From: CAWBCI01 sp963787195
GTDB lineage: Bacteria; Bacteroidota; Bacteroidia; Bacteroidales; JAGOPY01
DNA length: 64,000 nucleotides
Assembly (NCBI GenBank): GCA_963787195.1
Contig: CAWBCI010000031.1
Location: 62,001 to 126,000, forward strand
Direction: 5' to 3'
Part shown: positions 1 through 8,538 of the stretch, piece by piece
How the letters are laid out: every line of letters begins with the position of its first letter
How positions within the stretch are numbered: the stretch's first letter is position 1
Notes under the pieces: model-generated
Seen by the model: the letters and a program-made list of their open reading frames with translations, nothing else
What the model was told of the DNA's origin: nothing
Database searches by the model: none
Made by a program: the position numbers and the translations under genes

Positions 1-438
1 AAAGTCCGCCGCTTCAATTGGTTCCAATATGTCAATAACGATAAATTCGATTATGACATGAACAATGATTATGAAAAGCTGGTCTTAAACCCTGATGTGG
101 TAGTAAGGGAAAGGGGCGTGGTTGAGAAATGTTCATTCTGCGTACAGCGTATTCAGGCCAAGAAACTGGATGCCAAAATGGAGGAAAGGCAACTCAGGGA
201 CGGGGATATCAAAACCGCCTGTCAGCAGTCATGCCCGGGCGATGCCATTGTTTTCGGCGACATGAATGATCCGCAATCGGATATTTCAAAACTGCTGGTA
301 AATCCACGGACTTATCAGTTGCTGGAACAGTTGCATACACTTCCTTCGGTAAATTATATGACGAAGATTTGGAATAAGGACCTGAAGGATAAGAAAGTGA
401 ATTATAAGAGGGTCCCTTACAGACCTGATCAGGCATAA
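1..438 (+). CDS. actB: Alternative complex III iron-sulfur subunit ActB, C-terminal end (partial)
   Basis: The reading frame is open from base 1, so the gene begins outside the window and only about 145 C-terminal residues are present. Two cysteine clusters remain (CSFC, then CQQSCPG), the ferredoxin-like pattern that ends the molybdopterin-oxidoreductase-like ActB family. ActB is the large periplasmic Fe-S subunit of quinol:cytochrome c oxidoreductase (alternative complex III). It passes electrons from quinol toward cytochrome c. The actC-D-E-F genes follow in the order usual for this complex, which makes the call firm although most of the protein is missing. Confidence 0.9.
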   Translation, partial: KVRRFNWFQYVNNDKFDYDMNNDYEKLVLNPDVVVRERGVVEKCSFCVQRIQAKKLDAKMEERQLRDGDIKTACQQSCPGDAIVFGDMNDPQSDISKLLVNPRTYQLLEQLHTLPSVNYMTKIWNKDLKDKKVNYKRVPYRPDQA

Positions 439-485
439 AAGCCTTAATCTTAAATATTTAACCGGTAATAATCAAAACGATTCCA

Positions 486-1868
486 ATGTATAAAACTTCA
501 GTCAGAGGTATATTAATCAAAGGAAATAAGTCTTACGGCCAGATTACCAGTGAAGTACTAAGGCCATTTGAGGCTAAGTCCCCCCCTATCTGGTGGTATA
601 TATCATCATTCATCTCTATAATGATGATCATCTTCGGGGCCTGGGGAATTTACACCACTATCACAGTTGGGATTGGCTCATGGGGTAATAATAATAATGT
701 TGGATGGGGATGGGCCATCATCAATTTCGTGTGGTGGATAGGTATCGGACATGCCGGAACCGCTTTTTCCATTTTCCTTTTGATATTGAGGCAAAAATGG
801 AGAACTTCCATTAACCGCGCTGCAGAGGCCATGACTGTGGTAGCCGTGATCTGCGCCGGACTATTCCCTTTAATACATATGGGCAGGATCTGGAACGCTT
901 TCTTCATATTTCCTTACTGGAATACCCGTGGACCTGTTTGGGACAATTTCAATTCCCCTCTATTCTGGGATGTGGTCGCTATCAGCACTTATTTTATGGC
1001 TTCCGCAGTTTTTTGGTACATCGGCATGATCCCAGACTTTGCAAGCATCAGAGAACGTTCCGCTTCCAAAATGAAGAAAGCCATCTATAGTTTTTTAAGC
1101 TTTGGATGGGTAGGTACAGCAAAGGGCTGGCTGCGATTTGAAACTGCTGCCCTCTTATTGGGTGGCTTAGCTGCTCCCCTTGTAGTTTCAGTTCATTCCA
1201 TTGTCGCTATGGACTTTGCAACAGCAGTCATACCTGGCTGGCATACAACTATCTTCCCGCCTTATTTTGTCATCGGTGCCATTTTCTCCGGCTTTGCAAT
1301 GGTACTTACCCTGATGATCATAGTCAGAAAAGTGTTCAAATTTGAAGATTTCGTGACTCAAAGTCACCTGGATGCTATAGCGCGCATCCTGGTTTTCATC
1401 AGTTTAGTAATGGGAACAGCTTATATGACCGAGCTTTTCACGGCATGGTATTCAGGCGGCGAATATGAGCTCTTTACCTTTATGAGGAACCGGGTCACCG
1501 GGAACTATACTTTTGCCTATTGGACGATGCTTAGCTGCAATGCCATTATTCCACAACTATTCTGGTTTAAGAAAATCAGGAAAAACATCTGGCTGGTTTT
1601 CATAATCTCAATCTTTATAAATATCGGGATGTGGTTTGAAAGATATGTCATTGTTGTGACCTCCCTCTCAAAGGATTTTCTTCCATCGGGCTGGGCTACA
1701 TATCATCCAACTATTGTCGAAATTGCTAATTATGTCGGAACTTTGGGAATATTTTTCCTGGGAGTCTTGTTATTCTTCCGCTTTCTTCCGATTATCGCCA
1801 TACATGAAGTAAAAGGAATTCTGAAAGATACCAGTCAAATTCAAGCTAAATCAGATGGAAAAGATTAA
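486..1868 (+). CDS. actC: Alternative complex III membrane subunit ActC (NrfD-like)
   Basis: A 460-residue polytopic membrane protein with about ten hydrophobic segments, of the NrfD/PsrC quinol-interacting family. The segment around WWIGIGHAGTAFS and the later LFPLIHMGR are typical of ActC. It is expected to hold the quinol site of alternative complex III and to transfer electrons to ActB. It starts 47 bp after actB, and its last 14 bases overlap actD, so the genes look translationally coupled. The paralogous subunit actF lies further down the same operon. Confidence 0.93.
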   Translation: MYKTSVRGILIKGNKSYGQITSEVLRPFEAKSPPIWWYISSFISIMMIIFGAWGIYTTITVGIGSWGNNNNVGWGWAIINFVWWIGIGHAGTAFSIFLLILRQKWRTSINRAAEAMTVVAVICAGLFPLIHMGRIWNAFFIFPYWNTRGPVWDNFNSPLFWDVVAISTYFMASAVFWYIGMIPDFASIRERSASKMKKAIYSFLSFGWVGTAKGWLRFETAALLLGGLAAPLVVSVHSIVAMDFATAVIPGWHTTIFPPYFVIGAIFSGFAMVLTLMIIVRKVFKFEDFVTQSHLDAIARILVFISLVMGTAYMTELFTAWYSGGEYELFTFMRNRVTGNYTFAYWTMLSCNAIIPQLFWFKKIRKNIWLVFIISIFINIGMWFERYVIVVTSLSKDFLPSGWATYHPTIVEIANYVGTLGIFFLGVLLFFRFLPIIAIHEVKGILKDTSQIQAKSDGKD

Positions 1869-2403
1869 TATCATTGGGATTTATAATGACCCCGATGAAT
1901 TGGTGACCGGGGTAAAAAAAATTAAGGAAGAGGGATTCCGGATTAAAAATGTATTTTCCCCTTTCCCGATACATGAATTATGGGAAATCCTGGGATTGAG
2001 GACCAGACTGCCTGTAGCAACTTTTATTTATGGAGTCATCGGGACTGCTGTTACATTTGCTTTCCTTTATTGGACCTCCGTCGTAAACTACCCTCTTAAA
2101 TTCGGGGGAAAACCCTTGAACTCCCTTTCATTTATCATCATCATGTTTGTCGCGACAATTTTTGTTTCTACCCTGCTGACTTTCATGACTTTTTTCATCC
2201 GTCAGAAAATCGGTCCGGGGAAAAAAGGTGTATTGCTTGATCCACGTACCATCGATGATAAATTCGCAATAGTAATTGAAAAAGAACTAAGCTTTTCCGA
2301 AGATGACATTCTGAAAATCAATAAGATTTTAAAGGATAATGGAGCAGTTGAAGTTAAGGAAGTTACTGAACCTCATGATTATAAAGAAGAAAGAGATGAA
2401 TAG
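1855..2403 (+). CDS. actD: Alternative complex III subunit ActD (DUF3341)
   Basis: A 182-residue protein whose length and architecture match DUF3341/ActD. A soluble N-terminal part begins MEKINIIGIYNDPDELV. Two transmembrane helices follow (about residues 55-80 and 95-120), then a soluble tail. ActD is a structural membrane subunit of alternative complex III with no known cofactor. The start overlaps actC by 14 bp and the stop overlaps the actE start by 8 bp, as expected in a tight operon. Confidence 0.92.
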   Translation: MEKINIIGIYNDPDELVTGVKKIKEEGFRIKNVFSPFPIHELWEILGLRTRLPVATFIYGVIGTAVTFAFLYWTSVVNYPLKFGGKPLNSLSFIIIMFVATIFVSTLLTFMTFFIRQKIGPGKKGVLLDPRTIDDKFAIVIEKELSFSEDDILKINKILKDNGAVEVKEVTEPHDYKEERDE

Positions 2404-2989
2404 AATATTTGCGAGTATCCTGAAGGATCTGATAAAATTCACTTTAATGGGCATGCTTGCGGTCCTAATGCTCTCCTGTAATCAAAACAGGAATAACCCG
2501 GGCCGGGCCTACATGCCGGATATGTATTATTCAATCCCTTACAATGCATATGCGCCAAATCCGGTACTCAGGGACAGCATGACCAACCAGGTCCCGCCGG
2601 CAGGAAGCATTGCACGTGGTCAAAAACCTTATCCATATAAAGCTAAATCCATGGATGAGCAGATCCTGGCCGGAATAGAGCTTGTAAATCCGGCAGAGCC
2701 TACTCTTGAAAATATCCAGACAGGCCAGAAGGAATTTGAAATATTCTGTATGGATTGTCATGGGCCCAAAGCAGATGGAAATGGATATTTATACACCAGT
2801 AAACTCTTCCCTGCCAAACCTACCTCTCTCGTTGGTGATTATATCCAGAACAAACCTGACGGAGAACTCTACCATGTCATGACCGTGGGTTCATTATCGG
2901 GATTGATGGGCTCTTATGCCTCCCAGATACGGCCGGAGAATAGATGGAAGATCATACTGTATGTCCGGGAACTTGCTAAGAAAAAATAA
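2396..2989 (+). CDS. actE: Alternative complex III monoheme cytochrome c lipoprotein ActE
   Basis: A 197-residue lipoprotein. The N-terminal hydrophobic stretch ends in a lipobox (LMLSC, Cys28). One heme c site, CMDCH, lies at residues 118-122. ActE is the small cytochrome c of alternative complex III. I chose ATG 2396, which follows the purine-rich AAGAAGAAAGAG and overlaps the actD stop by 8 bp. An in-frame upstream ATG at 2339 would place 19 charged residues before the signal peptide and a 65-bp overlap, which is unlikely. Confidence 0.92.
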   Translation: MNRIFASILKDLIKFTLMGMLAVLMLSCNQNRNNPGRAYMPDMYYSIPYNAYAPNPVLRDSMTNQVPPAGSIARGQKPYPYKAKSMDEQILAGIELVNPAEPTLENIQTGQKEFEIFCMDCHGPKADGNGYLYTSKLFPAKPTSLVGDYIQNKPDGELYHVMTVGSLSGLMGSYASQIRPENRWKIILYVRELAKKK

Positions 2990-3038
2990 TTTAAGAACCT
3001 TTAATTCAGGGGATTATTAAAAGATAAATAAAGCTGCA

Positions 3039-4193
3039 ATGGAGAAAAAATTTACCATTTCACCCAAGTTCAAATACCTGGTTTTTGCTTTGATGGGATT
3101 GGGCGTGATCACCTTCATATACGGGTTCATGAATAATCCGGCCAAGACCTGGGCTAACCTTTTGATGAACAATTATTATTTTCTGGCTCTCGCCATCGGA
3201 GCTGCTTTTTTTGCCGCCATCCAATATATTACCCAGTCAGGCTGGTCAGCTGCTCTAATCAGGGTTCCCCAGGCAATGAGTAATTTCATCCCGGTAGCTT
3301 TGATCCTCATGCTTCCGGTAGTGCTTGGAATGCATCATTTGTACGAATGGTCCGAGCCTTCAGCTATGAATGATCCACTAATAGCGCATAAGCATCCTTA
3401 TCTGAATGTGCCCTTTTTCGTTATAAGGCTCTTATTCTATTTTGCAGTATGGATCGGGATGACTCAACTACTTCGCTATTTCTCCCTGAAGGAGGATGCA
3501 AAAGGTGGTATGAAATATTTTAAAAAGAGTGAGTTCTATTCAAAAGTTTTCATTTTCCTGCTTGCAGTCACTTTTTCAGCAGCTTCCTTCGACTGGATCA
3601 TGTCGATAGATGTGCATTGGTTCAGTACCATCTTCGCTTTCCGCAATTTTTCGATGGCCTTTTTTCACGCATCGGCCGTGATAGCATTAATAGTGATCAT
3701 ATTGAATTATAACGGGTATTTTCCTTTTCTGAATGAAGCCCACCTGAGAGATTTCTCCAAATATATTTTTATCCTGAGTATTATCTGGACCTACATGTGG
3801 TTCTCACAATATATCCTGATCTGGTATGCCAATATACCGGAAGAAACAGTTTATTACCTGCCCAGGACTAAGGGTGAATTCAGGCCCTTGTTCTATTCGG
3901 AATTAGTCATCAACTGGCTGGTGCCTTTTTTGATTTTAATGCCTACCAAATGGGCCAGAAATCGCCGGGTCCTCATACTGGTCGCCGTGATGTTGATTAT
4001 AGGTATGTGGATAGATGTTTATCAGCAGGTTATAGTAGGAACATATCATCATCTTAGCATTGGATTTATAGAGATAGGAACATTTTTGGGCTATTGCGGA
4101 TTGTTTGCTTACGTGGTAGCCTGGTCGCTCAGCCGGGCAGCTCTTATTCCCAAAAATCATCCATATCTGCAAGAATCCATTCATAATCATTAA
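3039..4193 (+). CDS. actF: Alternative complex III membrane subunit ActF (NrfD-like)
   Basis: A 384-residue polytopic protein with about ten membrane segments, paralogous to ActC but shorter. The segment AASFDWIMSIDVHWFST matches ActF proteins. It is taken to be the second NrfD-like membrane subunit of alternative complex III, with no cofactor of its own. It is the last act gene here: a strong hairpin terminator follows 25 bp downstream. Some genomes place cox genes directly behind actF; here ccsBA and the cbb3 cluster come first. Confidence 0.92.
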   Translation: MEKKFTISPKFKYLVFALMGLGVITFIYGFMNNPAKTWANLLMNNYYFLALAIGAAFFAAIQYITQSGWSAALIRVPQAMSNFIPVALILMLPVVLGMHHLYEWSEPSAMNDPLIAHKHPYLNVPFFVIRLLFYFAVWIGMTQLLRYFSLKEDAKGGMKYFKKSEFYSKVFIFLLAVTFSAASFDWIMSIDVHWFSTIFAFRNFSMAFFHASAVIALIVIILNYNGYFPFLNEAHLRDFSKYIFILSIIWTYMWFSQYILIWYANIPEETVYYLPRTKGEFRPLFYSELVINWLVPFLILMPTKWARNRRVLILVAVMLIIGMWIDVYQQVIVGTYHHLSIGFIEIGTFLGYCGLFAYVVAWSLSRAALIPKNHPYLQESIHNH

Positions 4194-4217
4194 TACCAAT
4201 CTCTTAGGCTAATTCAC

Positions 4218-4250
4218 AAAAACCTTCTGAAAAATACAGAAGGTTTTTCT
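4218..4250 (+). terminator. Rho-independent terminator of the act operon
   Basis: A 12-bp perfect inverted repeat, AAAAACCTTCTG / CAGAAGGTTTTT, with a 7-base loop and a terminal T run. It lies just after actF and before the promoter-like element of ccsBA, so it should end act transcription. Confidence 0.85.
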
Positions 4251-4285
4251 TATATTAAAAATAACATATATGAACTTTAAATTAG

Positions 4286-4293
4286 TATTTTTG
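4286..4293 (+). promoter_or_regulatory. Bacteroidota -7 promoter element (TAnnTTTG) for ccsBA
   Basis: TATTTTTG matches the Bacteroidota sigma-ABfr -7 consensus TAnnTTTG and lies between the act terminator and ccsBA, about 105 bp before the start codon. No clear TTTG -33 element is visible 19-21 bp upstream, so support is moderate. Confidence 0.45.
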
Positions 4294-4397
4294 TCCACTT
4301 TACTAAGAACCTAAGGCTATTTGCTGCTTTCAGGACATTTTGGGGCTGGTAGCCGATAAACTACAGCTAATCAATAACTAACATCACACTTGACATT

Positions 4398-7300
4398 ATG
4401 AAGAAATTTTTTGATTTCATATTTTCCATGCAATTTGCCGGCACCTTATTGCTCGTCTTTGCCGCTGCCATTGGAACCGCTACTTTCATAGAAAATGATT
4501 TTGGCACTGTTGCTGCACAAACCCTGGTTTACAAGGCCACCTGGTTTGAGCTTCTGCTTTTATTATCTGCCATTAGTCTGATAGGCAGTGTATTCAAATA
4601 TAAACTGTATAAAAGGAAAAGATACAGTGTATTGTTTTTTCACCTGGCATTCGTTGTCATGCTCATTGGGGCTGCTATTACCCGTTTCTACGGTTATGAA
4701 GGCACTATGATGATCCGCGAAGGGGAATCATCCAACCAGATAATAACGGATGTGCCCTATGTTCAGCTGACTGTTAATGACGGAAATAGTGAGTATCAAT
4801 TCCACAAGGCTAAAATTTTCACCCAGTTCAAAAGAAATCACTTCAATAAAACTTTTGAATTCAATGGAAATGAATGTAATCTCGAGTATGTAAACTATCT
4901 TCCAAATGCAGCACAGACCGTTGTGGAAGATCCCTCGGGAGAACCCATTATTGCAATGGTAAGCGTTGAAAACGGTGGCCGCAGAAATGTTTTCCTGCGT
5001 TCAGGTGAGTGTGACATGGTGAGTGGTATGAGTTTTTGTTTTGATAAAGAGAATAATGATCCGAATACGGTCAGGATATCTTCAGAAGGCGACAGTCTGA
5101 GTTTCATAGCACCTTTCAATGCCACGGTGATGGATATGATGGCAAATACCACTGACTCTCTCCCAAAAAACCTCCGGCATCCACTGGATGTTATGAAGTT
5201 ATATAATTTCAACGGAGAACAGGTAGTACTGAAAGCCTACTATAAGCATGCAGTTATCAAAATGGTTTCTGCTTCGAATGATCCTAAGAGTTCAAATGCC
5301 GGGGCCGTTGTTTTCAACCTCAGCTATAAAGGTAAAAAGAAAGAAATTTCAGTTATGGGAGGAAAAGGTATGATAGGCCAGCCGGTCAGCACGAATATTG
5401 AGGGTGTCAATTTCAGTGTTGAATATGGTTCCCGCCTGATAACCATCCCTTTCAGCATAAAACTTAGGGATTTTCAGCTTGAAAGATACCCGGGATCTAT
5501 GAGCCCGGCTTCTTTTGCAAGCGAGGTCACTGTACTCGATCCTTCACACAATGTAGAAATGCCTTACCGTATTTTCATGAACAATATTTTAAATTATGGT
5601 GGTTTCCGCTTTTTCCAGTCATCTTATGACAAAGATGAAAAAGGCACCATACTTTCCGTGAACCACGACAAGTGGGGAACCAGGGTAACTTACTTCGGAT
5701 ACTTTTTCATGGCTGCCGGCCTGATCTTCAATTTCTTTAGTCGCAACAGCCGTTTCCGTAAGCTCATGCAAGCATCCAAAGAATTAAATAAAAAGGCCCC
5801 TTCCTTAAAAACCCTTGCTGTTTTATTAATTGCCGGTACTTTGACCATGCCGGCGCTGGCTCAGAACAATGCAAACTTTAATCCACTCAATATCAGTAAA
5901 AGCCATGCGGCGGAGTTCGGAAGCTTACTGGTACAGGCACAGGGTGGAAGGACTGAACCCATCAATACAACTTCTTCCGAGATACTCAGGAAAGTTCACA
6001 GGAAAGATAAATTGATGGGTCTTAACAGCGACCAGGTTATACTGGGAATGCTTTCCAATCCGGCTTACTGGCAAACCGTCCCAATGATAAAAGTATCCGA
6101 CTCCCAATTGAAAAACCTCATCGGGATAAGCGGAAGTTACGCATCCTTTAATGATTTTCTGGATATGACCGCCGGGGCTTATAAATTGGCCTCCTATGTG
6201 GATAATGCATACAATAAAAAGCCTGCAGAAAGAAATAGTTTCGACAAGGATTTAATGAGGGTAGATGAGAGGGTTAATATCTGCTATATGATATATTCCG
6301 GATCTTTCCTGAACATTTTCCCTAAACCGGATGACCCCAATCATAAATGGTATTCTTCTGAAGATCCATACACCCATTTTGACTCTACGGATGCAGGATT
6401 TGTCAGCAGTATTCTTCCGGTTTATTACACTACAGTAATCAATGGGATGAAAACCGGTGACTGGTCAGCTGCCGACAAGAATCTTTCTTATATTAAACTT
6501 TTCCAGGATAAATACGGAAAAGATGTCATGCCATCCAAGTTTAAAACTAAACTTGAGATTTTCTATAATAAAGCCAATATTTTTGAAAGATTGTTCCCGA
6601 TATACGGAACGCTTGGATTCATATTGCTGATTCTGCTTTTTGTTGGAATCCTGAATCCCCGGCTGAAACTCAGTATTCCGGTTAATATTATGATAGGTCT
6701 GATTATCCTTGCTTTCCTGATTCATATGGTAGGCCTGATCATGCGCTGGTACATTGCAGGCCATGCCCCCTGGAGCAACGGCTATGAAACTATGATCTAT
6801 ATTTCCTGGGCAGCGGTGCTTTCCGGAATATTGTTCACAAGAACTTCGAAGATCACGCTCGCCATCACTGCCATACTAGCATCCCTCATGCTTATGGTGG
6901 CCCACCTGAGCTGGCTGGATCCTCAGATCACCAATCTGGTCCCTGTGCTCCGGTCATACTGGCTGGTAATCCACGTAGCTGTGATCACTGCAAGCTATGC
7001 CTTCCTGTCAATCGGGGCCTTGTTAGGATTACTGAATCTTTTACTGATCAGTTTTCAAACAAAGAAAAATTTTGCAAAAATCAAGCTGACCATTGAAGAA
7101 CTCACCAATATCAATGAAATGAACCTGATTATCGGGGTATTCCTGGTAACCATCGGCACCTTCCTCGGGGGAGTCTGGGCAAATGAATCCTGGGGTCGTT
7201 ACTGGGGATGGGATCCTAAGGAAACCTGGGCCCTGGTGACCATCCTGGTGTATGCATTCATAGTGCACATGCGTCTGATTCCCGGTTTGAACGGTGTATA

Positions 7301-7517
7301 TGCTTTTAACTTTGCTGCATTGATCGGTTTCAGCTCAGTAATGATGACCTATTTCGGAGTAAATTACTATCTATCAGGTATGCATTCATATGCAAAAGGA
7401 GACCCTGTACCCATCCCAACTTTCGTCTATTATGTAGTTGTGATAATAACCATAGTCTCGATTTATTCATATATCCGGCATGTTAAAATGAGCCATCTGA
7501 AAAATCCTGAAAAATAA
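4398..7517 (+). CDS. ccsA: Cytochrome c biogenesis protein CcsBA (fused ResB-CcsA)
   Basis: A 1039-residue fusion of the two system II cytochrome c maturation proteins. The N-terminal half (about 1-460) is ResB/Ccs1-like, with membrane helices and a large periplasmic region. The C-terminal part (from about 730) is the CcsA/CcmF-like heme handling domain. It carries the tryptophan-rich WWD motif ANESWGRYWGWDPKETW (about residues 925-941) and conserved histidines on both sides. The protein exports heme and attaches it to CXXCH motifs outside the cytoplasmic membrane. That suits the neighbours: ActE, CcoO, CcoP, CoxB and a lipoprotein cytochrome all need this step. Confidence 0.93.
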   Translation: MKKFFDFIFSMQFAGTLLLVFAAAIGTATFIENDFGTVAAQTLVYKATWFELLLLLSAISLIGSVFKYKLYKRKRYSVLFFHLAFVVMLIGAAITRFYGYEGTMMIREGESSNQIITDVPYVQLTVNDGNSEYQFHKAKIFTQFKRNHFNKTFEFNGNECNLEYVNYLPNAAQTVVEDPSGEPIIAMVSVENGGRRNVFLRSGECDMVSGMSFCFDKENNDPNTVRISSEGDSLSFIAPFNATVMDMMANTTDSLPKNLRHPLDVMKLYNFNGEQVVLKAYYKHAVIKMVSASNDPKSSNAGAVVFNLSYKGKKKEISVMGGKGMIGQPVSTNIEGVNFSVEYGSRLITIPFSIKLRDFQLERYPGSMSPASFASEVTVLDPSHNVEMPYRIFMNNILNYGGFRFFQSSYDKDEKGTILSVNHDKWGTRVTYFGYFFMAAGLIFNFFSRNSRFRKLMQASKELNKKAPSLKTLAVLLIAGTLTMPALAQNNANFNPLNISKSHAAEFGSLLVQAQGGRTEPINTTSSEILRKVHRKDKLMGLNSDQVILGMLSNPAYWQTVPMIKVSDSQLKNLIGISGSYASFNDFLDMTAGAYKLASYVDNAYNKKPAERNSFDKDLMRVDERVNICYMIYSGSFLNIFPKPDDPNHKWYSSEDPYTHFDSTDAGFVSSILPVYYTTVINGMKTGDWSAADKNLSYIKLFQDKYGKDVMPSKFKTKLEIFYNKANIFERLFPIYGTLGFILLILLFVGILNPRLKLSIPVNIMIGLIILAFLIHMVGLIMRWYIAGHAPWSNGYETMIYISWAAVLSGILFTRTSKITLAITAILASLMLMVAHLSWLDPQITNLVPVLRSYWLVIHVAVITASYAFLSIGALLGLLNLLLISFQTKKNFAKIKLTIEELTNINEMNLIIGVFLVTIGTFLGGVWANESWGRYWGWDPKETWALVTILVYAFIVHMRLIPGLNGVYAFNFAALIGFSSVMMTYFGVNYYLSGMHSYAKGDPVPIPTFVYYVVVIITIVSIYSYIRHVKMSHLKNPEK

Positions 7518-7578
7518 TATTCAGCATTTTCAGAATTGATGCGATAAACAAAAACAGCCTTAAGCTGTTATCACATAA

Positions 7579-8448
7579 ATGGACCTGAAAAAAACAATGC
7601 GTGCAGCCGGGCAGTTTTATACCCGGCTGCATTTGTTAAGTCTGGATGTTGTTTTAGGGGCCCTTGCCGGGGCAAGTTTGGCTGTGAAGATCACAAAAAC
7701 CAAGCCTGGCGCGGCCTTTTGGCTGGTACTTGCTGCTTCAGTCTGGCTGGTTTATAATAGTGATCATTTCCTGGATGGCATAAAATCAGGGCGTAAAGCC
7801 TTAAATCCCAGACATCTTTTTCATTTCCGCCATGCCGCTCTCATCTTCCGGTCTATACTGCTGATCGGAACTATTACTGCCATTATAGCTTTCACTTATT
7901 TGCCAGGGTCCTTAATCAGATTTGGCTTAATACTGGGTGCTATTATATTAATCTATCTCAGCCTGGCATATCTTTCGGATAAACTTAATATTCATCACCT
8001 CCATAAAGAATATATCATCGCCGCCGTCTATGTAGCAGGAATATGGGCCGGACCAATTCTGGTAGCTGGTGCAAGTCCTGGAATAAAAATCTCTCTGCTA
8101 ATTACGATAAACTTCCTGCTGGCTCTTTGCAACCTTCTAACTCTTTCCTACTACGACCTGGAAACCGATATCCATGACGGAGACACATCTTTTGCAGTGG
8201 CTTATGGTAATAAGACTACATCTTTTACAATATATCTGCTCCTGTTTATTGCTTTTATCACTTCCTTTATCGCGATCCTAATATTCCGGGAACCTATGAT
8301 ACAAGTGGCCGCAGGGATATTTTCCGGAATGATCATCATGCAATTCCTTATTTTCCGTTACAGAAATTTTTTCCTTTTAAATAACCGCTTTCGTCTTCTG
8401 GGTGAACTGGTCTTTTTATTACCTGCTTTCATCCTCCTGTTCCCGTGA
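7579..8448 (+). CDS. UbiA-superfamily prenyltransferase-like membrane protein
   Basis: A 289-residue protein with about eight hydrophobic segments. Two acidic motifs lie in loops where UbiA prenyltransferases bind Mg2+-diphosphate: NSDHFLDG near residue 56 and DLETDIHDGDTSFAVAYG near residue 193. The second resembles the DxxxD...G..T pattern of the family. The first is weaker than the usual NDxxD. Its substrate cannot be told from sequence. The position between ccsBA and ccoI suggests a role near heme or quinone metabolism, but this is inference; heme O synthase proper is encoded at 22583-23449. Confidence 0.6.
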   Translation: MDLKKTMRAAGQFYTRLHLLSLDVVLGALAGASLAVKITKTKPGAAFWLVLAASVWLVYNSDHFLDGIKSGRKALNPRHLFHFRHAALIFRSILLIGTITAIIAFTYLPGSLIRFGLILGAIILIYLSLAYLSDKLNIHHLHKEYIIAAVYVAGIWAGPILVAGASPGIKISLLITINFLLALCNLLTLSYYDLETDIHDGDTSFAVAYGNKTTSFTIYLLLFIAFITSFIAILIFREPMIQVAAGIFSGMIIMQFLIFRYRNFFLLNNRFRLLGELVFLLPAFILLFP

Positions 8449-8483
8449 TCAAAGGATCTTTTTCAGAAGATGGATAATAATTC

Positions 8484-8491
8484 TATTTTTG
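8484..8491 (+). promoter_or_regulatory. -7 promoter element (TAnnTTTG) for ccoI
   Basis: TATTTTTG lies 48 bp before the proposed TTG start of ccoI, in the only gap between the UbiA-like gene and ccoI. No convincing -33 element is seen. Confidence 0.45.
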
Positions 8492-8538
8492 TAATTCATG
8501 ATTTTTGCCGATTATAATATTTATTTGAGCAAACTCAA

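Noticed and set aside
7553..7569. AACAGC-cttaa-GCTGTT hairpin after ccsBA
   Set aside because: A six-base stem without a T run is too weak to call a terminator.
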